Shown one piece after another: positions 9,660 through 18,689 of a stretch of DNA of 64,000 bases (within the stretch, counting starts at the first letter, position 1; every line of letters starts with the position of its first letter). The notes beneath the pieces are model-generated. The model ran no database searches. It was not told where the DNA came from and saw only the letters and a list, made by a program, of their open reading frames with translations. The position numbers were made by a program, and so were the translations under genes. The stretch is from Haloarchaeobius sp. FL176 (GTDB taxonomy: Archaea; Halobacteriota; Halobacteria; Halobacteriales; Natrialbaceae), in NCBI RefSeq assembly GCF_024609245.1, contig NZ_JANJYH010000014.1:16495-80494 (forward strand). Direction: 5' to 3'.

Positions 9660-10511
9660 ATGCTGGCTTTGCCAGCCGTGAGTATGATCTCGGCAGTCCT
9701 AGTACAACTGAGTGAGATCGGCATCGCGAGTGGCTACGGACTGGTGGTGTTTTTTCTGATTGGCCTCCTCGGCGGTGCACACTGTATTGGAATGTGCGGC
9801 CCGCTTGTTGCAACCTACGCCGAGCGTATGGAAACCGACGACCGCTGGTCTGGCGCACTCACTCTCTATGAAGTGCGACAGCACACGCTGTTCAACCTCG
9901 GCCGGACGATGAGCTACGCCCTCATCGGGGCTGTCTTCGGGGCTGCTGGCGCGCTGCTCTATGGGACGATCGGGCTCGCCGGGATTCTCGGGCCAGTCCA
10001 GGGTGTCGTCGGCATCTGCATCGGCGTGGCAATCCTCGGGATGGGAATCACCCGATTGGCCGGCTACCAACAAGGAGCCGTCGAAGGTGTGATTGCCGAT
10101 ACTGGTATCGGATCAATATTCGCGCGAACTTACACAGTGATCTCGACACGGATCGACCGCTGGGTCAACGGCATCGGCATCGTCGGGCTTGGCGCGCTTC
10201 ATGGATTGTTGCCGTGTATGCTGCTCTATCCCGCATTCCTGTATGCGTTCGCACAGGGCTCGCCTGTATATGGTCTCCTCTCGCTCGCCGCGCTTGGGCT
10301 CGGGACGATTCCTAGCGTGTTCCTCTACGGAACGGTGATCCAGTCAGTAAGCGCCCGCCAGCGACAGGTGGTCCACTATGGACTCGGTGTGTTGTTCATT
10401 GGGCTCGGATACGTCCTATTAGCGATGGGGCTCATGCGGTTTGGCGTCGTGCTCCCGTTGCCCGATATCCCGTACTATCAACCAATCTCCGGCTCGGAGG
10501 CGGTTGCGTAA
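9660..10511 (+). CDS. Sulfite exporter TauE/SafE-like membrane protein (copper-ATPase partner)
   Basis: 283-residue membrane protein with six to seven hydrophobic segments. The motif GGAHCIGMCGP near the start and LHGLLPCMLLYPAF in the middle are typical of the UreH/CcoH-like transmembrane family commonly labelled TauE/SafE. In bacteria such genes sit next to FixI/CcoI copper ATPases and cytochrome oxidase assembly genes. Here the gene is followed after one base by just such an ATPase, so a role in copper delivery is the best inference. The paired Cys residues (HCIGMC, LLPC) could bind metal. Confidence 0.83.
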   Translation: MLALPAVSMISAVLVQLSEIGIASGYGLVVFFLIGLLGGAHCIGMCGPLVATYAERMETDDRWSGALTLYEVRQHTLFNLGRTMSYALIGAVFGAAGALLYGTIGLAGILGPVQGVVGICIGVAILGMGITRLAGYQQGAVEGVIADTGIGSIFARTYTVISTRIDRWVNGIGIVGLGALHGLLPCMLLYPAFLYAFAQGSPVYGLLSLAALGLGTIPSVFLYGTVIQSVSARQRQVVHYGLGVLFIGLGYVLLAMGLMRFGVVLPLPDIPYYQPISGSEAVA

Positions 10512-10512
10512 C

Positions 10513-12948
10513 ATGTCCACCTGTACACTCTGTGACCTCCCTGTCGAAGACCCAATCATCGACGTGGCCATCGACGGCGAGTTCTGCTGTCGGGGCTGTC
10601 TAGAGGTCGCACGCCTGGTTGACAACGGTGAGGACGTCGACCTCTCCATTACGGCCGTCCGTGACCGTGTCGCGGCCGAGGATTCCCAACCCGATGTCCC
10701 CGAGGGCGCCGAAACGGCCTACCTCTCGATCGACGGTATGCACTGTCAGACCTGCGAAGGATTCATCGAACTCCTTGCCGAGGAAGAGGACGGTGTTCAC
10801 GAGGCGCGTGCGAGCTACGCCACTGAAATGGCGCAGGTGGTGTACGATCCTGCCCAGATCGACCGTAACGCGATCTCCGCTGCACTCAGTCGACTGGGCT
10901 ATCAGGCCCACGGTCCCGACGAGGAAAACGACTCGCTGCGTTCGCGCGTCGAGTTCGGCAAATACCGTGCAGTGCTCGCGGCGGTACTGATGATGCCCGT
11001 GTTGATTCTCTACGTCCTGTTCATCTATCCGGTATACCTCGGCATCTATCCCGAGAGCTTTCTCTACGGAAGTACCGTTGAGGAAATGGTGTTCGGGCCG
11101 CTAGCTGTCTGGAGTACGCTCATCGTTATTGGGCTTGGATACCCTGTCTTCCGCGGGGCCTACGTGAGCCTGAAAGTCGGTCGCCCGAACATGGACGTGT
11201 TGATCGCCATCGCGGTGCTCGCAGCGTATCTCTACTCGCTGGCCACCTACCTCACGGGCGGGCGTGACCCGTACTTCGACGTCGCAGTGATGGTACTCGC
11301 GATCGTCACCATCGGCAACCATCTCGAGTCACGGGTCAAACACGCTGCGCTCGGCAATCGTGCGGATCTCACGGATTCACGCGTCGATGACGCCCGCCGA
11401 CTCGACGACGACAGCGAGGCCACCGAAACTATCGACATTGCAGCGTGTGAGCCTGGCGATCAGCTGTTAGTCAAACCTGGCGAACGGATCCCAGTCGACG
11501 GCCAGATCATCGACGGGACTGCCGCGATCGATGAGGCACTCATCACGGGTGAATCTCTCCCGCAACGCAAATCCGTCGGGGACGACGTACTCGGCGGGTC
11601 GATCCCTACTGACAATGCGGTTGTCGTCGAAGTTGGTCCGGAAAACACCAGTACGATGGATCGCCTCGTCGAACTCCTCTGGAACGTCAAGAGTTCTGCG
11701 ACGGGCGTCCAGCATATGGTCAACCGTTTTGCGGTGCTGTTCGTCCCGCTCGTACTCGGGCTTGCCGCGCTGACTGCGACTGGCTGGTTCGTCCTTGGCA
11801 ACGACCTAAACACAGCTATAATGGCCGGTGTCTCCGTGCTAGTGGTCTCGTGTCCGTGTTCGCTCGGGATCGCGACCCCGCTTGCTCTCGCGGCGGCCAC
11901 CCGCGATGCCACCGACAATCGGATGCTCGTTCTCAACGAGACAGTGCTTGAGCGGATCGACGACTCCGCAGTCGTTGTGTTCGACAAGACTGGGACGCTC
12001 ACCACTGGGGAGATGGAACTTGTGGACATCGCTGGCGACGATCCTGACGAAGTGCTTGAGATGGCGGCCGCCGTCGAACGTCGGTCAAGCCACCCCATCG
12101 CCGCTGCGATCGACGATGCCGCCCCGCCGACCACGCGCTCGGTGTCGAGCTTCGAGAGCGCCGACCGTACCGTGTCAGCGCTCGTCGACGATACCCGCGT
12201 AGTTATCGGCCATCCAGACTCCTTCGATGCTGACGAGTGGACGATTCCCGCGGAGATCGAGGCAGCCGTCACGGACGCCTACGAGTCGGGCACTCATCCC
12301 ACGGCGGTTGCCTGGGAGGGTGTCGTCCGAGGAGTCGTTACAGTCCGAGATACGCCGCGAGAGAACTGGGAACACGTGGTTTCCGAGCTCGCGGACGCGG
12401 ACCGAGAAATCGTCGTGTTGACTGGCGACGACGAGCGGATGACCGAGACGTTTGCGAACCATCCCGCAGTTGATCACGTATTCGCAGGCGTGCGCCCCGA
12501 GTCGAAGGAAGTGATCGTCCAAGGACTCCGCGAACGCGGGACGACGACAATGATCGGCGACGGAACGAACGACGCGCCCGCACTCGCCAGCGCCGACCTC
12601 GGGATCGCGGTCTCAAGCGGCACCGATCTGGCGATCGAGGCGGCCGACGCGGTGGTGCTGGACGACCGTCTCGACGCCGTTCCCGAGGTCTTCGAGCTGG
12701 CAAGTGAAACTCGAGGCCGAATCAAACAGAATCTCGTCTGGGCGGCTGGCTACAACGCGATTGCGCTCCCATTGGCAATGACTGGCGTGATCACGCCGTT
12801 GATCGCCGCCGTTATGATGGCGATCAGTAGTCTCATTGTCGTCTTTAACTCGAAGCGCCGACTGCTTTCGACGAACGGAGATCATTCGGCTGAGACCGAC
12901 TCTAGCGAACGCAGCGATCGACTCGGACCTCCCGCACACTCGGACTGA
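10513..12948 (+). CDS. Copper-type heavy-metal P1B ATPase (CcoI/FixI-like)
   Basis: 811 residues. The N-terminus has a Cys-rich segment (CTLCDLPV and FCCRGCLEV) as in FixI/CcoI proteins, then an HMA domain with GMHCQTCEGF. Eight predicted membrane helices follow, with the intramembrane metal site CPC in VVSCPCSLGIATP. Other signatures are TGES, DKTGTLTTGE (phosphorylated Asp), the SSHP nucleotide-domain motif, GDGTNDAPAL and a final helix pair. The reaction is ATP-driven metal transport across the cytoplasmic membrane; the CPC and FixI-like front end favour Cu(I). The start at 10513 is one base after the TauE-like stop, which supports an operon. Confidence 0.92.
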   Translation: MSTCTLCDLPVEDPIIDVAIDGEFCCRGCLEVARLVDNGEDVDLSITAVRDRVAAEDSQPDVPEGAETAYLSIDGMHCQTCEGFIELLAEEEDGVHEARASYATEMAQVVYDPAQIDRNAISAALSRLGYQAHGPDEENDSLRSRVEFGKYRAVLAAVLMMPVLILYVLFIYPVYLGIYPESFLYGSTVEEMVFGPLAVWSTLIVIGLGYPVFRGAYVSLKVGRPNMDVLIAIAVLAAYLYSLATYLTGGRDPYFDVAVMVLAIVTIGNHLESRVKHAALGNRADLTDSRVDDARRLDDDSEATETIDIAACEPGDQLLVKPGERIPVDGQIIDGTAAIDEALITGESLPQRKSVGDDVLGGSIPTDNAVVVEVGPENTSTMDRLVELLWNVKSSATGVQHMVNRFAVLFVPLVLGLAALTATGWFVLGNDLNTAIMAGVSVLVVSCPCSLGIATPLALAAATRDATDNRMLVLNETVLERIDDSAVVVFDKTGTLTTGEMELVDIAGDDPDEVLEMAAAVERRSSHPIAAAIDDAAPPTTRSVSSFESADRTVSALVDDTRVVIGHPDSFDADEWTIPAEIEAAVTDAYESGTHPTAVAWEGVVRGVVTVRDTPRENWEHVVSELADADREIVVLTGDDERMTETFANHPAVDHVFAGVRPESKEVIVQGLRERGTTTMIGDGTNDAPALASADLGIAVSSGTDLAIEAADAVVLDDRLDAVPEVFELASETRGRIKQNLVWAAGYNAIALPLAMTGVITPLIAAVMMAISSLIVVFNSKRRLLSTNGDHSAETDSSERSDRLGPPAHSD

Positions 12949-13014
12949 GCGATCGAACGCAAGCATCGTCCGTAACCATCCTGCTACGCTTTATGTATAA
13001 TAACTGCCGCCATT

Positions 13015-14409
13015 CGTCTTTAGCTAAGACTCACACCTCGGTTGCGTAGTGGTAGCGAGCGTCTCTTGTAGGATCGGTCGTTGTTGGTGGATCTTCTGTG
13101 CATCTTCGATCAGCCGCTCCAACAGCGGCGGTGGCGAGTAGCCGAGATATTCGCCGAGTTCGTGGAGGATGAGCTGGGCGTGCGACCGGAAGGTCGCCGC
13201 CCAGCGTTCCGGCGGGAACACGATCTCATCGTCGGCCTGCTCGGTGACCAGATCCAACAGCTCACGACTCACCAGCAGCGACAGCAACGCCGCGTACAAC
13301 AGAATTTTCACGACATCCGGATCGCTCGTGTCGAACTCGTCCAACTCGTACTGCGTCTTCAACTCACGAAACAGGGTTTCTACCTCCCACCGGCACCGAT
13401 ACAGCGTTGCGAGATCCGCCGGGAGAAACTCATTTCGCGGCAGATTCGTGATGTACAGATGGTAGTCGTCGGCGTCCTCGTCGCGGACGCCGACGACGCG
13501 GAACCGCTTCGTGTCCAGCGAGCGCGTTCCCTCGTACTGTCCCCGCTTGAACTCCGCTTCGACCTCCACGTCGATGTACTGTCGGTGCAGATCGTCAACG
13601 ACATCCTGGATCTGTTCACCCACCAAGGGCCTGGCGCGGCCGCGCCAGGCCCGTAACTCCTCCGTTATCACCGGATTCGCGTTCTCTTTCAGCCGACTCA
13701 CGAAGTAGCCGTCGTTCTCGTCGATCAACGCAAAGCGACGGTACTTGAAGTACGCCAGATCGAGCAGAACTAGCCGTCCGTGCAGCCACGAACCCGTCTT
13801 GAACAGCGTGCTGTCGTGCGTTTTCTCGTCGGTCACGTCGATCCGTTCAATCGTCTCGTCGGTGGCATTGTGGAGCAGGTGGAGCTTCGCTCCAGCCTGC
13901 TCCTCGTGACGGGCTTGGAACTCCTCAGAGAGGAACTCGTGCAACCGCAACACGGTTCCGTCAGCGATCATCACGTCCCTGAATCGGTCGATATCAGCGT
14001 CAACAGCGTCGGGAACAGCGACCTCGTCGAGGCCGTGCTCGACGAGGTCGCGGAGGTACTCCGCGAGTGTCGGCGTCAACCGGTGATAGAAACCGCCTGG
14101 TGAGATCGTCTCATCAGCGGTCGAGTTGTAGCTCCGTCTGAACCCAGCGAGTGTTCGGCTCTCGCCTGCGGCGAAGCCGAACACGAGCGCCCACACGAGG
14201 ACTGGAACCTGAAGCTTCCCTTCACGCTCGACCACGCCGAGTTCCTCGGCGTGCTCTTCGAGGAACTCGGAGGGAAACAATGTAGTGAGCCGACGCATGA
14301 TTCTCGATGAGGAGGCTTTGGTGTGCACAGCCGTCGCCTCCTCATTCCTCTCGAAAAGAAGCCTCGATAAGCCGCCGCTGTCTCGTGGTTCTCCTCTTAG
14401 CTAAAGACG
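13015..14409 (-). mobile_element. ISH8-type element (IS4 family), about 1.4 kb
   Basis: Matching ends CGTCTTTAGCTAAGA at 13015-13029 and its reverse complement at 14395-14409 bracket a full-length transposase. The size fits the ISH8 group. The ends contain the palindrome TTAGCTAA, so the exact limit between repeat and target duplication cannot be set by eye. Confidence 0.88.
13024..14328 (-). CDS. ISH8-type transposase (IS4 family)
   Basis: 434 residues, full length for the ISH8 group. DDE residues can be placed at VMIADGTVLRL, LVLLDLAYFKYRRF and YRCRWEVETLFRELKTQYELDEF (the Y-E-K signature region of IS4 transposases). It has no frameshift or internal stop, so the element may be active. The start (14328) is followed by MRR at 14298, which could also serve. 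Confidence 0.93.
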   Translation of the reverse strand: MHTKASSSRIMRRLTTLFPSEFLEEHAEELGVVEREGKLQVPVLVWALVFGFAAGESRTLAGFRRSYNSTADETISPGGFYHRLTPTLAEYLRDLVEHGLDEVAVPDAVDADIDRFRDVMIADGTVLRLHEFLSEEFQARHEEQAGAKLHLLHNATDETIERIDVTDEKTHDSTLFKTGSWLHGRLVLLDLAYFKYRRFALIDENDGYFVSRLKENANPVITEELRAWRGRARPLVGEQIQDVVDDLHRQYIDVEVEAEFKRGQYEGTRSLDTKRFRVVGVRDEDADDYHLYITNLPRNEFLPADLATLYRCRWEVETLFRELKTQYELDEFDTSDPDVVKILLYAALLSLLVSRELLDLVTEQADDEIVFPPERWAATFRSHAQLILHELGEYLGYSPPPLLERLIEDAQKIHQQRPILQETLATTTQPRCES

Positions 14410-14631
14410 GATGCCCAACTACGTATCGGACGTTCTGCTAGTCCAACGATCTGGGAACACCCGATACCCCTATACACCCATAGTCGTAAGACAGAGCTAA
14501 CTGACAGCGTACCCGTCTCGGAGTCGAGACGACCTGGAGAATGCGATATTCGAATGACTGAGGAATTCATCGACCCAAACCGGCTCTCGCTCATCCCATC
14601 ACGGTCGAACGCGACTCAGACAGCCACCAAT

Positions 14632-15006
14632 ATGGTGCAGGATCCCTCGACGGATGACGACGATCCGCCCGTTTCAGCAGTCCTTCAATCGCTCGAAGAC
14701 AGTAAATGCAGAGCGATACTCACGACATTGACCGAGCCGAAATCCGCAACCACACTCTGCAACGAATGCGAGTTGCCGAGTTCGACAGTGTATCGCAAAC
14801 TTGAGCGACTCCGTGAGGCCGCTCTCGTCAAAGAGTACACTGAAGTCCGCCGTGACGGACCGAACGCCACGTTGTACGAACGGGATTTCGCGGATATCTC
14901 GATCAGCATCGACGACGACGAATTCACCGTCTCCGTCGAACGACCAGACGAGGATGCCGAGGACCGTATGGCGACGTTCTGGTCCGAGATGAAGAAAGAA
15001 TCATGA
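14632..15006 (+). CDS. winged-helix transcription regulator of an HTH/membrane-protein pair
   Basis: 124 residues from the ATG at 14632. A winged helix spans about 20-90 (SKCRAILTTL..., SSTVYRKLERLREAALV), followed by an acidic beta-rich tail. The frame is open upstream to 14554, but the paralogue at 22722 begins MVSDPAS and aligns with MVQDPST here, which decides the start. The stop overlaps the next ATG (ATGA, 15003-15006). It probably regulates its own operon and perhaps the RND exporter 550 bases downstream. Confidence 0.82.
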   Translation: MVQDPSTDDDDPPVSAVLQSLEDSKCRAILTTLTEPKSATTLCNECELPSSTVYRKLERLREAALVKEYTEVRRDGPNATLYERDFADISISIDDDEFTVSVERPDEDAEDRMATFWSEMKKES

Positions 15007-15281
15007 CGGACAGTATTATCATCCTGCTCGGCATCGTCAAAATCGCTGCATTAGTCCTCGGGGGTATCGTCTCCCTGTTAGCGTATCGAGCCTATCAACG
15101 AACGCAGATCGAGGGACTCCAGTACTTCGCAGTGGGTCTCATGGTCATCACCATCGGGACGTTTCTGGTCGGGATCCTCCACCACATCTTCGGCATTCCG
15201 AGCGTCCAGGGAATGCTCTTTGAGAGCCTCATCGCTTGTGGCGGTTTCCTCGTCATGATATACGGACTCTACGGTCAGTAG
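15003..15281 (+). CDS. small three-helix membrane protein (DUF7521-like)
   Basis: 92 residues with three hydrophobic segments (about 5-27, 40-62 and 68-88). A paralogue at 23096-23377 shares the pattern VLGGIVSLLAYRAYQRT / LLLGSGITYIAYKAYRRT. Both are coupled to a winged-helix regulator by a 4-base overlap. I recall this haloarchaeal family as DUF7521; no function is known. A membrane sensor or anti-regulator for the partner HTH protein is a reasonable guess from the fixed pairing. Confidence 0.78.
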   Translation: MTDSIIILLGIVKIAALVLGGIVSLLAYRAYQRTQIEGLQYFAVGLMVITIGTFLVGILHHIFGIPSVQGMLFESLIACGGFLVMIYGLYGQ

Positions 15282-15557
15282 CCGCGGCTACTCGATCGGT
15301 TGGAACCACTCAGAGACTATTCCATCCAGCCCACCCACGCCGTCTGTTTCATTCAGAGTGGCCTGTTCAGTTGTCTAGTTACGAAATCGTTTCCAGAGAG
15401 TAACCGAACTTCGCGGTTGTCCCACGTTGTGGGAGACCTCCATCGTTCCATATGAGGCACACACGGAGAGTGTGACAATGAACGAGTCGAATACACCAGT
15501 CCGTCAGCCAACCTCAACGCCACAGCCCACGCGAATACGAAGCGGTGTCGGTGACCA

Positions 15558-18143
15558 ATGAAACGGAATTTGCCGTCTCGATACGCGGACGCGCTCGTCT
15601 CGCGGAGCAAACTCATCATCGTCCTGTTGCTCGTCCTCACGGCGATCGTCGGCGCTGGCGCGGTGGTCGGCACCAGTGAAGACGGTGCGATCGGTCAGGC
15701 AGGCATCGACTCCGAGGAACAGGTAGCACTCGAGGAGATCGAATCGACGTACGGAACGGACGATGCGGTGGTCACACAGATCGTCGTCAAAGACGAAGGT
15801 GGAGACGTCCTCACCCGCGAGTCGTTACTGCAGAGCCTCCGACTCCAGCAGGAGATACGGGAAACCGAAGCCATCAATACGACGCTCCGAGCGGAGTCGG
15901 GGCTCCGCGGTCTCGAGAACATCGTGGCGACTGCGGCCTACTTCGAAGCCCGAACGGCTGGGAGCGGGACAAACGACACAGCCTCCACCGGTCGGAACGG
16001 GCAGCCACCAGCGCCGACACTCGACCAACAGATCGAGGCGCTCGAATCACGCTCAGACGAGGAGGTTGATGCACTACTCACTCGACTACTCAATTCGGAT
16101 TCGACCGCCCCTGACCGTGACCCGACCACATTCCTGCCGTCGGACTACGAACCCGGCGCAACGAGCGCCGACGCGAGACTGACACTCGTCTTCCAATCCG
16201 ACAACAGTGGCGGCGCTAGCGGAACGCCCCAGGAGGCGTCCGATGCGCAAGTGGCTATCGCCTCCCTGGTCGACGAGCGCTTCGACGACGCCGACGCGTT
16301 CGTCTTCGGACAGGGCATCATCGACGAGGCGTCCTCGCAGGCCATCGGCGACAGCTTCCTCATCATCACCCCCGTCGCTCTCGTCCTCCTGCTCGTCGTC
16401 CTCGGTATCGCGTACCGCGACGTGGTCGACGTGCTCGTCAGCCTGTTCGGGATCGGCATAGTGATGGTGTGGCTCCAGGGTATCCAGGGCTGGCTCGGAA
16501 TCCCGTCCAGTTCGATACTCATCGCCGTCCCGTTCCTGCTCGTCGGGCTGAGTATCGACTACTCGCTCCACGTCGTCATGCGCTATCGCGAGGCGCGAAC
16601 GGGGGAGCTCGACGCCGATTCCCAGTCCGATGGCCGACGTGACCCGACCACTGCGATGCGGGTGGGGGTCGCCGGTGTCGTCGTTGCGCTGGCCGCTGCC
16701 GCGTTCTCGACCGGCATTGGCTTCTTCTCGAACTACGTCAGCCCGCTCGGGTCGATACAGGACTTCGCGCTCCTGAGCGCGGTCGGCATCGTCGCGATGT
16801 TCGTCGTCTTCGTGGCACTCGTCCCGGCCGTCAAACTCGAAGTTGAACGACTCCTCGCTCGACTCGGGCGTGACCGCCAGCAGTCAGCGTTCGGGGTCGG
16901 CTCAGGGCCGATTCGCCGTGTGCTCTCGGGTACTGCGACTCTCTCTCGACGCGCACCGATCGCTATTCTCGTCGTCTCACTGTTGTTGGCTTCGGCAGGT
17001 GCTTACGGTGCGACGGGCCTGGATACGGAGTTCAATCAGGCGGATTTCCTGCCGGAGGATGCCCCAGAGTGGATGGAGTCGCTTCCGGAACCGTTCGCCC
17101 CCGCTGAGTACGACGTCCGAGAGGATCTCTCGTACCTGAGCGACAACTTCCGTCAACGCGGGCAGGGTTCGGAGGCCCAGATACTGATACGCGGGAACGT
17201 GACCGCGCCGGCAGTGCTCACTGCAACCGACAATACGTCTCAGTATTCGAGTCGAAATGGAACGATCGCCATGCAGTCGGACGGCACGGCCGCTGTCGAG
17301 AGTCCGGCGACTGTCCTCCGGTCTGTCGCCGCCGGGAATCAGACGGTCGCCGCCGCGATTGACGCGCGAGACTCGGATGGTGATGGCCTCCCGGACGAGG
17401 ACGTCGCGTCTGTCTACGACCTCGTGTACGGCGCCGCTCCCGACCGGGCGTCGACAGTCCTCTATCGTACCGAGAACGGGTCGTATGCGACAGCCAGGTC
17501 ACTCGTCGGTGTGCAGACCGACGCGGCCGCCCAATCGATCGCCACCGACGTGCGGCAGGTCGCCACAGGCATCGAGGGGAACGCACCGGTGACAGCCGTT
17601 GCGACGGGTGGGCCGATCATCACTGCTGTCGTCCAGAGCGCCCTGTTCGAGACGCTCGTCGAAGGATTCGCCGTAACGCTGGGTGTCATCCTGGCGTTTC
17701 TCCTTGGCCTGTACTGGTGGCGGTACCGCGCGCCAGGGCTCGCGGTCGTGGTGCTCGTCCCCGTCCTCCTCGCGCTTGCGTGGTTGCTCGGCACGATGGC
17801 ACTGCTCGACATCCCGTTCAACAGCGAGACTGTCGTCATCACGAGTTTGGCGATCGGGCTCGGCGTCGACTACAGCATCCACCTCGGTGAACGATTCGTC
17901 GACGAGCGTGAGCGCCGAGCGTCGCTCGACGAGTCGCTGGTGGCGGCAGTCACAGGGACTGGCGGTGCGTTGCTGGGGAGTGCAGCGACGACGGCTGCGG
18001 GCTTTGGCGTCCTCGCACTCGCGCTCTCCCCGCCGCTCCACCGCTTCGGCCTCGTGACTGGGTTGAGTATCGTCTTCGCGTTCGTGAGCTGTGTCACCGT
18101 GTTACCGTCTCTCCTCGTAGTCCGAGAACGATACCTCAGCTGA
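15558..18143 (+). CDS. RND/MMPL-type exporter
   Basis: 861 residues of the haloarchaeal RND superfamily. It has one N-terminal helix, an extracellular domain (about 50-225), a block of five helices (about 235-420), a further helix with a second extracellular domain (about 460-690), and a final block of five helices (about 695-860). Each block carries the family's GLSIDYSLHVVMRYREA / GLGVDYSIHLGERFVDE motif and the TGIGFFSNYVSPLGSIQDFALLSA-type segment. It should move hydrophobic or lipid-like substrates using the ion gradient. The HTH/membrane pair just upstream is a candidate regulator. Confidence 0.9.
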   Translation: MKRNLPSRYADALVSRSKLIIVLLLVLTAIVGAGAVVGTSEDGAIGQAGIDSEEQVALEEIESTYGTDDAVVTQIVVKDEGGDVLTRESLLQSLRLQQEIRETEAINTTLRAESGLRGLENIVATAAYFEARTAGSGTNDTASTGRNGQPPAPTLDQQIEALESRSDEEVDALLTRLLNSDSTAPDRDPTTFLPSDYEPGATSADARLTLVFQSDNSGGASGTPQEASDAQVAIASLVDERFDDADAFVFGQGIIDEASSQAIGDSFLIITPVALVLLLVVLGIAYRDVVDVLVSLFGIGIVMVWLQGIQGWLGIPSSSILIAVPFLLVGLSIDYSLHVVMRYREARTGELDADSQSDGRRDPTTAMRVGVAGVVVALAAAAFSTGIGFFSNYVSPLGSIQDFALLSAVGIVAMFVVFVALVPAVKLEVERLLARLGRDRQQSAFGVGSGPIRRVLSGTATLSRRAPIAILVVSLLLASAGAYGATGLDTEFNQADFLPEDAPEWMESLPEPFAPAEYDVREDLSYLSDNFRQRGQGSEAQILIRGNVTAPAVLTATDNTSQYSSRNGTIAMQSDGTAAVESPATVLRSVAAGNQTVAAAIDARDSDGDGLPDEDVASVYDLVYGAAPDRASTVLYRTENGSYATARSLVGVQTDAAAQSIATDVRQVATGIEGNAPVTAVATGGPIITAVVQSALFETLVEGFAVTLGVILAFLLGLYWWRYRAPGLAVVVLVPVLLALAWLLGTMALLDIPFNSETVVITSLAIGLGVDYSIHLGERFVDERERRASLDESLVAAVTGTGGALLGSAATTAAGFGVLALALSPPLHRFGLVTGLSIVFAFVSCVTVLPSLLVVRERYLS

Positions 18144-18330
18144 AAATAGCCGCAATAGAGTCACAATGGAACCGGTGATTCATTCGCTATGTACCGCCTG
18201 ACGGCGTCCTCGTGTCTCCAGACCACAAATCGGTTCAGGTACAGCCGAGTGAGCTCTGGTGACCCAAGCGACGACGACCTGCGCACGTACAATAGGTTGT
18301 TCTACGCCGAAAATCGGCGGAGGCGTACAC

Positions 18331-18477
18331 ATGGACCCACGAAACACACCTGGTTATCGGATGCACCGCACGCTCAGCAATCTCATTGATATCGACGTCG
18401 ATGAATTGGATCCCGCCAATCGGGAGCGAATCGACGCAGCGATGAGAATCCTGGAGCAAGTGAATCTCCTTACTTGA
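18331..18477 (+). CDS. 48-residue conserved-looking small protein
   Basis: MDPRNTPGYRMHRTLSN... ending ILEQVNLLT. Acidic and helical, without metal-binding residues. A degenerate match to its tail (PLEQVGLLT) precedes the relic at 23.8 kb in the same order, which suggests this gene belonged to a duplicated module. The ATG at 18331 is preferred over 18259 on composition. Function unknown. Confidence 0.5.
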   Translation: MDPRNTPGYRMHRTLSNLIDIDVDELDPANRERIDAAMRILEQVNLLT

Positions 18478-18565
18478 CCAGCCGCCACGGGGGACGTTGG
18501 CGGCCACGTAGTATCCTGATACACGACCCTCGAGGAGCGGTTCTTCCTGGTTCGTCTCAGGATAT

Positions 18566-18600
18566 GTTTGTTATCCCCTGAAGGAGGTGAGGAGCAGGGG
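18566..18600 (+). promoter_or_regulatory. T-rich box plus GC dyad, copy 1 (relic gene)
   Basis: TTTGTTATCCCCTG followed 14 bases later by CAGGGG, with GGAGGTGAGG between. It precedes an ATG at 18621 whose frame survives for 20 codons only, so the element has outlived its gene. Confidence 0.5.
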
Positions 18601-18620
18601 AACGTCCCCAGGTACAACTC

Positions 18621-18683
18621 ATGCCAACACTCCAAGCAGCGACGATGTCGACGTCGTTCCGAACATCGACCTCCGGTACGTGA
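18621..18683 (+). pseudogene. relic of the MxPLQAATTSTG gene (first copy)
   Basis: Twenty codons (MPTLQAATMSTS...) whose first eleven match the intact gene at 25815-26195, then sequence unlike it and a stop. The upstream sequence and start region also match, so this is a 5' fragment left by a deletion. Confidence 0.6.
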
Positions 18684-18689
18684 TCGCGT

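Noticed and set aside
11460..12272. 270-codon minus-strand frame inside the copper ATPase
   Set aside because: Antisense shadow of well-conserved P-type ATPase motifs.
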